This document shows, one piece after another, positions 9,867 to 19,723 of a DNA stretch of 64,000 bases. Source of the DNA: Rhypophila decipiens (Eukaryota > Ascomycota > Sordariomycetes > Sordariales > Naviculisporaceae); the NCBI GenBank assembly GCA_033297075.1, contig MU858109.1:62001-126000 (forward strand). The letters run 5' to 3'. The notes under the pieces are model-generated. The model saw only the letters and a list, made by a program, of their open reading frames with translations. It made no database searches and was not told where the DNA came from. A program made the position numbers and the translations under genes. Position 1 is the stretch's first letter; each line of letters starts with the position of its first letter.

Positions 9867-10763
9867 CTAATCAGCACAAGTTAGTCTTGACTACGAGGAA
9901 ATAAGTACAATACACGGCCCCTGAAAGGTCGTGTGTCGTGATATTGTTGGAAACATCAGATATTCCTGGTGTTCAGATCCAGGTAGGTGATCAACAGGGT
10001 AAATTGTAATCATTTAGTCATAAAACTGCCATTTGATTGACCGGGTTCAAGGCATGTCTGGCGGGACCCACCCTGGAAAGGAAACACGGCTTACCATTTT
10101 TGTCGGAGGTATTTCTTTCTGCTGGAAATAGAGGCATGTGGTTGCTTGATTGCAGGGTCTATACTATCCCCTCGAAGGGGTCTCATCGAAGCTCAAGCCC
10201 CATTTTTCGAACGAGTTTCAAGACGCCTTCAAGTATTTGGGATAACTGGTGGTTAGGGGTTTCTGTAAATTTAACTTTTAGCTGTACGACTCAAGGTCGG
10301 GGTTCTGCCATCTCCTTCTCCGCCCAACATGGAAAATGCATTCAACCTGACCACCACCGCCAGGTTCCAGGAGCGTCTTGCCTATCTGGTACCGGCAACT
10401 AGCCCAGCCACAGCTTGTCGCTAACACACACCAACAGTAACGCACTCTCTGTCGTCTTCCGTTCAGTAATCAAGATCTTATCCATTGATCAACTTCCTCA
10501 GCCTTTTGAGCGACGGTGGAGATTTTACATTCACCGTTTCACCGATAAACCCACTTTTCGACGCAAAGCGGCAGGTTAGCTGCCCGTCATCGATTCCCTA
10601 CCGGACATTACGGCGCCGGCAAAATTCCCGAGTCCACTAGGTATCGTCGGTCAGGCACAACCGCAAAGCTTTGGTCTAGTCCGTCTCACATCACGTGCGG
10701 TCGAACTCGAATACCCTGTCGCATTGTCCTCAACTCGCTTGAAACCATTCCATCATCGCAAAT
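9867..10763. other. Intergenic, divergent promoter region
   Basis: About 900 bp between the minus-strand small gene and the plus-strand F-box gene. It may hold unplaced 5' exons of the gene ending at 9369. The 10.44-10.76 kb part is the leader of the F-box gene. No other gene recognised. Confidence 0.4.
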
Positions 10764-12305
10764 ATGTCGCTCAGAAATAAGCTCCTCTTTATGATGACCC
10801 CAGAGGAGCGAGACGCCTGGGTCAAGGATCTTGCCGTCGAGGAAAAGGCGGCCTTATTCGATCGCTTGGTAGTCGGAAACGACTCCCACAAGTCCACCTT
10901 CCTCGATCTTTTGCAGAAGGAGGAGGAGAATTACATCAAGTTGGTTGAGAAAGGCGTGGAGCGCTCGTACGAAGGCTATGTGCCAAATCCCTGGGTCGGA
11001 CTTCCAATCTGCGGTCTCCTGCCTGGGAAGGCTGAGTACTACCAGATCGATAATCCGCATTTTACTGACTACTTCAGACTTGGAGATCTGCCCATAGAGC
11101 TGTTCCTTTCAATCGTCGCCTTTCTTCCACCTGGATCTGTCGCGGCTTTGGCTCTTGTAAACAAGGAACTGAAGGCCAAGCTAGGACGAAGGGTATTCGA
11201 ATTTAAATCTAAGAGCGACCGGAGGCATTTTCTGCAATTGATGGAGCGGGATTACCCAGACCGCATCGCATGCCCGGAATGCATGGTTATCCACTCACCC
11301 TTCCAGTTTGGCGACCTATCATGCCACCCCGCGACTCGCAACGCCGCGTTCTTCGGAAGAAGAAGATGTCTGGATGACAACATCGTTCGAGCAATCGCAA
11401 TTCAAAGAGCGAGGGGACAACAAGGTGCACCGCGGTGTGCAGAGCTGCTGGAGAGGATCGCATACAGGAAGGCTTCTTATAACCAGTTCGCCAAAGTGCT
11501 CTTCACCACCGACCTAGTCTTTTCTGCTGAGGGCGCGTTGCTCTTGAGAGACCGGATTATCATCGACCCGGTTGGCGATGTCGGCAGAATCACTGGAAAT
11601 TCTCTCAAACTCCTGCTTCAATGTTTCCTTAACGGCGGTCCACTCGCGCCATGCCCGCATATTTCACGATACCACTGGCCAAAGCATGATGCACTGAGCC
11701 TGCATATAACAAATCACTTGATCGGCGAGGCCGCGAAGCTCGGGGATGCCGCAATAGAGACACAGCATGTGGCTCTACCTTCACTTCGAAAGCTACTCTC
11801 CAGTCCGGGGAAGGCTCTCCGCCAAAGTTGCAATCACTGTGCTACAGAATGCGCGACGGAAGTGGAGGATATTCCCGGGGTTGGCCGGGTCGTTAACCTC
11901 CAGACTTGGAAAGATTTCGGAGGTGTGAGCGAACACGGATCAGTTCAGGGATATCATGATCAGAAGTGGAGGTGGGAATCGCATCGGTCGGTCGCCCATC
12001 GCGATAATCTTGATCCGCGGGGGATGATCGGAGAGAAATTGGCGAGATGTTGGCAAGACGGCGCCAACTTGAACATAATGCACGATTTCGAACTCCAGAC
12101 CGGAGCCACGATCACCTACCACCCGGAAGAGGGTGAAGTACGACTCACCTCCCAACCACTGAAGGGGTGCAAGTGGATTGTGAAAGTCCTCCAGGGAAAC
12201 GACGAGATAGAATCCGAGCCCTCTGTCATCAAAGTCACCTATGACGACTTCGAGCACTTTTGTGTCGCCCACTTTCCCAGGAGTCATGTCTATGAAGCGT
12301 GTTAA
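10764..12305 (+). CDS. F-box protein with Cys-cluster domains (paralogue A)
   Basis: Single exon, 513 residues, ATG at 10764. Residues about 107-140 (LGDLPIELFLSIVAFLP...) fit an F-box. A FLQLMERD segment follows, then a possible metal-binding group CPECMVIH at 170-177 with C187/H188. Near residue 355 a second group, CNHCATEC, is followed by a PGVGR loop and a W-x-W-x-SHR element. The same order of parts occurs in the convergent gene at 13165-14790, which is therefore a paralogue. By family knowledge an F-box would recruit Skp1-cullin. The Cys clusters may bind zinc and form the substrate-recognition part; that is inference. Substrate unknown. Confidence 0.8.
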   Translation: MSLRNKLLFMMTPEERDAWVKDLAVEEKAALFDRLVVGNDSHKSTFLDLLQKEEENYIKLVEKGVERSYEGYVPNPWVGLPICGLLPGKAEYYQIDNPHFTDYFRLGDLPIELFLSIVAFLPPGSVAALALVNKELKAKLGRRVFEFKSKSDRRHFLQLMERDYPDRIACPECMVIHSPFQFGDLSCHPATRNAAFFGRRRCLDDNIVRAIAIQRARGQQGAPRCAELLERIAYRKASYNQFAKVLFTTDLVFSAEGALLLRDRIIIDPVGDVGRITGNSLKLLLQCFLNGGPLAPCPHISRYHWPKHDALSLHITNHLIGEAAKLGDAAIETQHVALPSLRKLLSSPGKALRQSCNHCATECATEVEDIPGVGRVVNLQTWKDFGGVSEHGSVQGYHDQKWRWESHRSVAHRDNLDPRGMIGEKLARCWQDGANLNIMHDFELQTGATITYHPEEGEVRLTSQPLKGCKWIVKVLQGNDEIESEPSVIKVTYDDFEHFCVAHFPRSHVYEAC

Positions 12306-13069
12306 ATTCCAACCAGGCATCGATGTACGGCCTGGGCTCAAAATCCTCGACCTTCCTGCCACGAGTCTTCTCTGAGGAGAACTTGAAACTGGAACTATTA
12401 TGGGACGTGGCGGTCTGCTGCGAGGCGCGAGGTTTTCGGGTGGGATACTAGCAGTCTTGGGCAAAGAGGGCTTGGTGCGACTTTGGTCCCTCACGCGAGG
12501 CTGATTGAAGCTTTAGTGGGCCGGACAATGCCAGCACCTTGCTGTGTGATATCGCTGTATAATATCTGCAAGTATCTGGCTGAGAGCACTGGCACCTTCT
12601 TCAACACTCATCGATGAAACATTTCAGTGCTAAACGGAGGCCCCTGGGAATTTGTTTTTGGGGCGTACGTAGTACTGGGATACTCGGCTCAAGGCGTTCT
12701 GGCTTATCATGGCTTCTAAGTGACTTCAAATAATATTTCCCGTTTCTCGGGGTCACAAACTGCTTGCGTCGCTGTCTTATGTTGTTTATCATTCTTTATT
12801 TGCATTCGCTACATCGAAAAGAACAATCGGATCCCTAAATTTGATGTCATCATCTGCTTTTCTCCCTTCCCAGTAGTTACGGTAGCCCTCACCGACGCCG
12901 TTGGTGGCCTGATAAAGAGACACCACTCTCACACGAGTTACTTAGGGCTACACATTACGAATTCCGTATCATCTACTTTTTAGTTGCGTTTTGATGGGTT
13001 CACTAAGTGCGCTCAAATACACTACATGAACTATCTGCCGAGAAGAAATGTCCTTGCTGGCTAGAATGG
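12306..13069. other. Intergenic between convergent F-box paralogues
   Basis: About 760 bp of 3'-flanking DNA. The last part grades into minisatellite locus 2. No gene recognised. Confidence 0.4.
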
Positions 13070-13185
13070 ATACCTTGACCAAGATCGAGTAGGTGCCCTA
13101 ACTATCTGGACCAGGCGCCTTCACTTGCGAGATTAAATGCCTTGATCAGCGGGAATAAATGCCCTTACTGGCTGGAATAGATGGT
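13055..13185 (+). repeat. Minisatellite locus 2 (degenerate 21-22 bp unit)
   Basis: About six degenerate units. The clearest are GCGGGAATAAATGCCCTTAC and TGGCTGGAATAGATGGTGAA. The period is 21-22 bp and the orientation is opposite to locus 1. The last unit overlaps the 3' end of the F-box gene, so its final codons and stop appear to be repeat-derived. Confidence 0.7.
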
Positions 13186-14790
13186 GAAGAAAGCCGACCT
13201 GTTGGAGGCAGAGTTGCCATGCCACAAAGTTTCGGTATCCTCCGGGTCCAAATGTGGGACAAAGTCCGTCGGCTTCAGGGTCTCGGGGTCCACTCCTCTG
13301 GCTACCGACTCGAAGCCTTTGTAAATAGCTCCACGCGTAGTCGTGCCGGCAGTTTTAAGCTCAGCCATCTTCAAAACCCAATCGCCGCCTAGGGGCTTCT
13401 CGATTCCGACATTGCGGTGCGAGTCCCATTTCCATCTCCCAGCGGAGCGCAATGCATCATCCCCCACCTTGCAAGGCCCTCCAAGGTTTCTCCAGACCGA
13501 CATGACAAGTGTAGGTCCAGCCCCGGGAACCGTCTGGACCCCAAGACCGAAGTCGGTGGCGCAAAAGCTGCAGCTGCGCACCTGGCCCGGAAATCCCCAG
13601 AACAACATGCCACGAAGGGCGCGAGATAAGGTCTCGTTTTGGGCCTGACTGTCCATCTCGCCGGCCCCGAGTTTGATAATTCCCAACCTATCGGCCCCAC
13701 CCCAGATCTTGTAGAAGCTGTACTTGTCTTCGCAATGGGCGCCCTTCTTTCCCCAAGTCTCGGTGATGCTGGTAGAAAAGATGGAGGGGTATTTGTCATT
13801 CTCGCCGTAGTTGTCTTGGGCTTTGAGTAGGTCCATGTAGCGAAGAAAGGTCGGGAAGTCGAGATGATCGCAGATCTGGAATTGTGGCGTGGTGAAGGCC
13901 TTGATGAGGGTCAAAAACGAAGTACCGGTAAACACGCCGTTCAGACAGGGCGCAATCGCGATCTGGCTTCGGGAGATGAGGTGGTCGTTGATGAAGCGAA
14001 TCGAAATACTTCTAGTGGCTCTAACCGACGGTTCCCACAGCGACTGAGATTGGGTACGCGCCAAATCGAGAAGCTGCGTGCACTGCCGGCTTTTGTCACC
14101 ATATTTGACATAGAGCCGACCGATTGTCCGAATCAGAGCGTAGCCGAGAAACGGCGGCAGTCGCAAATGTAAGCGAGGGGAGTAGGGTCGCGCAGGGCTG
14201 TTATTGGCGTTGTCGTCGGTTCCATCGCGGCAACCCGCAGAGCTCCAATGGTGCAACTTGCGGCAGCCAGGGCAAGCTACCAGGCAGCTGGAGTCACGTT
14301 CTAGCAGCTGAAGGAACTCGAACCGCTTCATCGCTGACAAACCGGACAGAGGTGCAAGATAGATTGGCGCAAACTCGTGGTATAAACGCCTGCTGGTCAA
14401 GGCAAATGAAGCTTTCGACATGAGCGGAAGGTAATCGCCAATCTCCTTCAGTAACTCGGTCGGCAGAGAGTCAATATTCGCTCGGCGACCTCGATTCCCC
14501 TGTAGTGGTGTCTGCGACTCAGAGTCTTCTCCACGAAGCATTCTCTCCAGGTTCACCGGGGGCAGGTTTTCCCACGGATTGGGGTCAAACCACTTTGGAT
14601 TGTGCTGCAACCCTCTTTGGATTATGGCCAGCTTCTCGTTCTCGTGATGTAACATCAATTGCTTGAAAAGTTGCATGCATTGGTCGGACCTGGTATGGCG
14701 GAACAAGAGGCTTAGGAGCTGCGACTCATTGAGAAAGTCGACATACTCCCTGAGCTCGAAAATGCCCAGTTCTGCCGTTGTTCGTGCCAT
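13165..14790 (-). CDS. F-box protein with Cys-cluster domains (paralogue B)
   Basis: Single exon, 541 residues from the ATG at 14790. An upstream in-frame ATG at 14817 also exists; I prefer 14790 because the distance to the shared NPW motif then matches paralogue A (73 and about 77 residues). The F-box (IDSLPTELLKEIGDYLP) is at about 107-140, the same position as in A. FEFLQLLERD, the cluster CPGCRKLH (173-180) and a later CSFCATDF with PGAGP and W-K-W-D-SHRNV match A in order. The two genes face each other and probably arose by tandem inverted duplication, now strongly diverged. Minisatellite sequence overlaps the 3' end. Substrate unknown. Confidence 0.8.
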   Translation of the reverse strand: MARTTAELGIFELREYVDFLNESQLLSLLFRHTRSDQCMQLFKQLMLHHENEKLAIIQRGLQHNPKWFDPNPWENLPPVNLERMLRGEDSESQTPLQGNRGRRANIDSLPTELLKEIGDYLPLMSKASFALTSRRLYHEFAPIYLAPLSGLSAMKRFEFLQLLERDSSCLVACPGCRKLHHWSSAGCRDGTDDNANNSPARPYSPRLHLRLPPFLGYALIRTIGRLYVKYGDKSRQCTQLLDLARTQSQSLWEPSVRATRSISIRFINDHLISRSQIAIAPCLNGVFTGTSFLTLIKAFTTPQFQICDHLDFPTFLRYMDLLKAQDNYGENDKYPSIFSTSITETWGKKGAHCEDKYSFYKIWGGADRLGIIKLGAGEMDSQAQNETLSRALRGMLFWGFPGQVRSCSFCATDFGLGVQTVPGAGPTLVMSVWRNLGGPCKVGDDALRSAGRWKWDSHRNVGIEKPLGGDWVLKMAELKTAGTTTRGAIYKGFESVARGVDPETLKPTDFVPHLDPEDTETLWHGNSASNRSAFFTIYSSQ

Positions 14791-16176
14791 TATAATGGTT
14801 TGTCCTTTGCTGAGCATGTGTTTCGAGTTTTCAACTACCAGTCGCGGGCTTGGAGAACTGTACGCGGTGGCTGCCAGTGGAAGGGCAATCCGCACCCGCC
14901 GTGCGGAAAGACCCCTACAACCGTGCAGCTACAGTCTCGGAAATCTAACGGCATGTTATCTTCAGCTCGCTTGTGCAAGTGGGGTGCTTAATTCAGATGA
15001 CAGCTTCAAGTCAAGCAGACCAAGTTCAAACCAAAACTCCAAGACTCTTTTCCGGCTGGCCCTTATGATCCGGTATTGGCTGAGACTGAAGGGGTATTCG
15101 GATATCCTCTTCTGGTATATTTGACAGACTGAGAAGCATCATCCTTGATGATATACATATATATCCTCAAGACAACGAGGCCTCAAGCGAACAGGTTGTC
15201 AGGAATAAGATCTCGAAAGAGCCGGAGCCACTGATCTTGATACCTGGAATTAGCCAACGAGTGGCCTGTGAAATGATTCTCGTAGCATAATAAGATGACC
15301 CCCAGTGTAGTGAGTTCCAAGCTTTTTTGACCTGCTCAGCTTCCCCTTTTCGAGTTGGTTGAGTGTTATATGAGGTTGAGGTTGGTAGCCACGTGACTTC
15401 GCGTCCGGATGTGCCCCATTCCCCACTGGCTGCAGTGGTCGGTGTTCCCGCTTGCCAAGTGCATGTGGCGACGAAAAAAAGAGCGCCATTTTTTTCAACG
15501 CGAGACCCCACCGAATCGAGTTACCCGAGGACTGGACAAACTTGTTTTTCATTACTACAGATACGCCTCATTGAGCCGCCATTCTGTAACACAACAGTGT
15601 TTCGTTCGTGACAACCGTAATGAATATTGGTGTTGGTCGAGATTATCTGATCATTATTGAAGCCGCGGTTGACCAAGCTCCCCGTAAAGGCCTCTCCTGT
15701 TCAGTTGAGCCGAGTCCGAATTGTGTTTTCGTGGAAAGGCCGCGTGGCTCATCTCGTGCTCCGTACTGTCCGATGCTGTGTGCTGGCGGATTTCGGACCT
15801 GGGACTTTTGCCAGTTGTCATTTGAACGCTGGCAGGCGGGCTGGCAGTGGGGCGCCACTCTTAGATGGGTCAGTGCGGGTGCACACCAGCTGCTAGCCAC
15901 TGGAGCCAGTAACTCTCTGGCTGGGCCGCGGCGGGCGGCGTCGCGAACCGCGTAACCAACCAAACCAAGCCCGTCACCCGTCACCCGCTCGCTGGCTGTG
16001 ACCCTGGGCCAAATCTCGCAAACCATAATTCCTGCTTCCTGCCCGGCTTCCTGAACGACGCTGCAGCCCTCACACCCCAAGACTGGCTTCACGCAGCATC
16101 GCCAGCCGTCGGGCTCATTTGCCGCCAATTCGCATCCCCCCAACCCCTGCTCGAGCTGCTGCGACCTTCGCCGACG
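14791..16176. other. Intergenic, divergent promoters
   Basis: About 1.4 kb between the F-box gene and the Whi5-like gene. The last 300 bp is GC-rich and likely the promoter and leader of the latter. No other gene recognised; the open frames here lack coding character. Confidence 0.45.
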
Positions 16177-18043
16177 ATGAACCTGGATTCGGCCTCGATC
16201 CCGCCTCGGCTCGACCCAGGACCTGTCTTGGACAAAGACACTCGCACAATGCAGCCAGCTGCACATGACCGAACCACGGCCTCGCTCCAGAGCAACATGC
16301 AGCAAGATAGCGATAAACAGCCAACAGAAGACAAGCGAGAAACGCGACCTGCACTTGGTCAGGACGCGACTTTACTGCGCGTCAATCAACCCAGTGGCAG
16401 CGGCAACCCGACTGGACGCGATCTCGCAACGCTCCCAGGAGGTGGTGACTCCAACCCGTCAAGGTCACTTCCCTCCGACACAATGACTGGCCACGACAGT
16501 CGTACAACGCAATCGTCTCAACGACACCCTGTCTTCACTTCGAGCAGCAATTCCCAAGGCACAAGTTCCACCAACGACACCGACCTCGTCTTTACCCCGC
16601 CCGCCAGCGAGGGTCGCCTGAGTCCCAACAAGGGGCCACTGGGGGACTCGAGTCAGGAGTCGCAGCTGCTGCAGCTTTCACAGATTGCTGCTGCCCAGGA
16701 GAGGATACCGGATCATAGCATGGACGTGGGAGACGCCGGGGCTGCATCGAGGAAGAGAATGGCTGACGGCGTGGTCAAGCATACGCGTGATAAATCGAGC
16801 GCGTCGCCAGTCCGCATGGGTGGCCATTCGAGAAACACAAGCACGGTCAGCATGGCCTCGACCACGAGTAGTCGCATCGGCGAGGTAGGTCCTGGCTCGA
16901 CGAGTCACAAGCAAGCAACACGGCCACGATACAATGCTAACTCTTTGCCAGATCTCGGCCACTCTGAAGGAGCGTCTTTCATACGCCATGGTAAAGGTCA
17001 ACAACGGATGGCAGTCCCACTCAATCGACCAGGTCGAGGCATTGGCCTCGCAAGGAGGGTCGCCTACGTCGAGCAATTCGAACTCGACAATCCATCTGCG
17101 CAACGGCTCATCGGCGAGCCCACAACTGTCAGCCGCGTCTCACCGAGGGAGCAATAACACAACTCCCGCTACCGCACCTCAACACCAGTTCCCTTCTCGC
17201 TTGAATGACTCGGCTTGGAGGAAATCACCACACTCTGGCTCTACAGCGAATCTGACTTCCCCAGTAAAAGCACCACATCCACATAGGCTTGCTCCTCCCG
17301 TCTCCATACAACCATCGAGACAGCTCCACCACCCACGCAGGAACTCCATCCCGAGACACACGCCGACCTTTCTCTCAGGGGCTCACCACCCCTCCCCAAA
17401 TACAGGCCCTCTTACACCGGGACAGCCGAGTCCGTATTTGGGGAACGCAAATCACCGAACACCCGTTGTTGATCCCATCCTCTTCTCGCCCCATCAGAAC
17501 GTGCGAGAGCAAGACGCAATAGAGTCGCTCTTGTTTATGAGCAGTCCTGGAAACTCTGCGAGCCTCAAACACACCTTCCCAGGATCCTCTTCGCAGCCTG
17601 GGCCATCGAACCTCGGAACACAACGAACCGCTTTGCCTTCTGGGCAGCCACGCAAGAGCCTCCCAAGCGGCAGGCCAACCCATGCCCGTTCTCAGTCGCA
17701 CTCGCAGAAGCGCGTTGGTTTTGAAAAGTCGCCCAATCAGATGGATGTTGACGATCCGTATGGATCCCCTTACGCCAGAGCTACGCCAAGGAGAAAGCTC
17801 AACGGCAACGCTGGGTCTCATGGCCATGTTGACGTGCACTCGACGGCCCTTCGCCTGAAGCAATTGCCCGTATCCATGGGGCTGACTGTGCCGTCAAGGC
17901 CACGAAAGGTTCTGGGCGAGGAGGACATTGACCGCATGTTGGATCGTGTCGCAGCAGATGACGGATCTGATTCTGAAGGCGAGATCCAGATTCCCGTATC
18001 CAGGGCGCGTCGGGACGGCGCCGCTCAGGTCGTCAGTGCTTGA
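16177..18043 (+). CDS. Whi5/Nrm1-family G1/S transcriptional repressor
   Basis: Exons 16177-16884 and 16952-18043 encode 599 residues. The 67-nt intron has donor GTAGGT, branch point GCTAAC and acceptor GCCAG. The spliced junction creates the diagnostic Whi5-domain segment ISATLKERLSYAMVKVNNGW at residues 237-256 (the motif that binds the SBF/MBF-type G1 transcription factor), followed by HSIDQVE. The rest is Ser/Thr/Pro-rich and disordered, with many S/T-P sites (for example TPP, SPNK, SPVK, TPGQPSP), expected targets of cyclin-dependent kinases that relieve repression. The C-terminus holds an acidic DDGSDSEGEI patch. By family, it would restrain entry into the cell cycle in the nucleus. Family assignment rests on the one motif plus overall architecture. 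Confidence 0.8.
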
Positions 18044-19723
18044 GAACATCTGGGTGGCTTCCAGTGTCGACAGACAACGATTGGTGTGGGCTCTTCGCGT
18101 CTTATCGCTCGTCATTGCGAGGTCTTTCTGAACAATGGGCTTGTCAATTGACCAGGCAACTCTTTCTTGGTCGAAACTCGAGCGCTGTTTGGTTTCTGAG
18201 GACCAAGCGCTAGCAGCACCCGCTGGTTGTCTGGCGGACAGCACCGATCATTTCCTGCCATGGCGCAGATGGCAAGCTTGTATTGAACACACATACGTCG
18301 CTGGGGCTCAAGCTCAAATCTGGACAACTTGTTTGCAGAAAACAAGAGAATGACGCCGATGGTCTTTTTTTCCCCGCTGTTTACTCAGCTACAATTCAAC
18401 TTTCAACAGCCAACCTACCCGTTTTGTTGATTCACCTTGTTCTGGCAGTTCCATTACACGATTGCAGTTCCCCGCGGTCTCTGTTCCATCTTTGCGGCTT
18501 GTCCTGGGGTTGACACGAGCGTCATTGCTATCGGCATGGAGGTGTTTTTGGCGTTTTCTCTCATCATGATGACGGGTTACGAATCCTGCTGTGACGAGTT
18601 CCATGCATGGCGGCAAACTAGCACGGCTTGGCTGGTTCCCTGTGGTCTTGCTCAACGTCGGGGGCTCTCTCGAGGTATGATGGCCAGATAGGTCTCTACC
18701 ATATTGGATGTTTCCGAAAGCCGACGATCATGAACTCCAAAATGGACAAAGGCTTCGGGTTGGACTTTGGCTTGGAGGGCGGGTGATTCCAATCTGTGAG
18801 ACCGAAAAGACAATAGGCATTGTCTACATTGTCTCCCTTTTCAGTTGCTGGTGCCAAACGGTCTTGACATGGGATGTGTTTCATCTGTGGTCATCACCCT
18901 GCATGTTTGTCTTGGTTGCTTTCTTCCTCCCAGTTTCTGTTCCCGTTCATTTGGCATTGCTCTTGGGAGTTGCTTTTCGTTCCCCTTTGCTTTTACTCCA
19001 TTCTTCACCTTGCTCGAATTGTAGGGATGGACGGCCATGTTCTATCTTTGTGGCTTTTGGTCTGCATGCCTGGTCCAGTAAGTATGGGATTTCTGTTGAT
19101 ATGGCTTTCATCCCTTTTTTTGCGGCATGGGCTATATATTATATAACCTTTTGGCAGCGTTGGGAATGAATCAGGGGGTGATTGCTCACAACAAGTATTG
19201 CGTGTCGAGGAATCACACACGCATCTGTATGTATAGCCATCATGATATCTTGGAGCCTCCTGCTTGACTCGTCATTTTATGGGCGATGGGGCTAGGTTGT
19301 GCCAATTAACGAGAGCTATTGACTGCCTCATCAAGTCCATGTCGCTGACATGTTTTCGTTCATCTTTGTCCTGTCAAATATGTGCCACGAACTATGTAGA
19401 TGGTGGTAGAGCTTGGCTACTCGGATGTACAAGTCATGTGGATCATTCCATTGCCTCGAGATGGCGGCCTGGGTATGACTCGGCATTATCGGAAGGGAGG
19501 CATGGAACTTATCTCATGAGAAGGTTCACGCCATACAACGCATTCAAGAAAGGAGTCATTCTGAACCATCTCTCTGTCATGTTCACCACGTTTCACATTG
19601 CTCACTCAGGTATGTAGTCACCTACACTTGATCAAAAAGAACCTTGTTGGGTTTTCCCGTTACTCTGTACCAGTAATAGTCTGTATTTACCCACCCCTTC
19701 AGGTCCATCCGAACAAGAATCAT
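18044..19723. other. Long 3'-flanking region, no gene recognised
   Basis: A stretch of 1.7 kb between two convergent genes. It is T/C-rich, and its open frames are hydrophobic by composition rather than by conservation. It may hold long 3' UTRs or a non-coding transcript; I see no defined structure. Confidence 0.4.

Noticed and set aside
18708..19169. Hydrophobic 153-codon frame
   Set aside because: Hydrophobicity follows from T/C-rich DNA; overlapping frames look equally hydrophobic; no family match.
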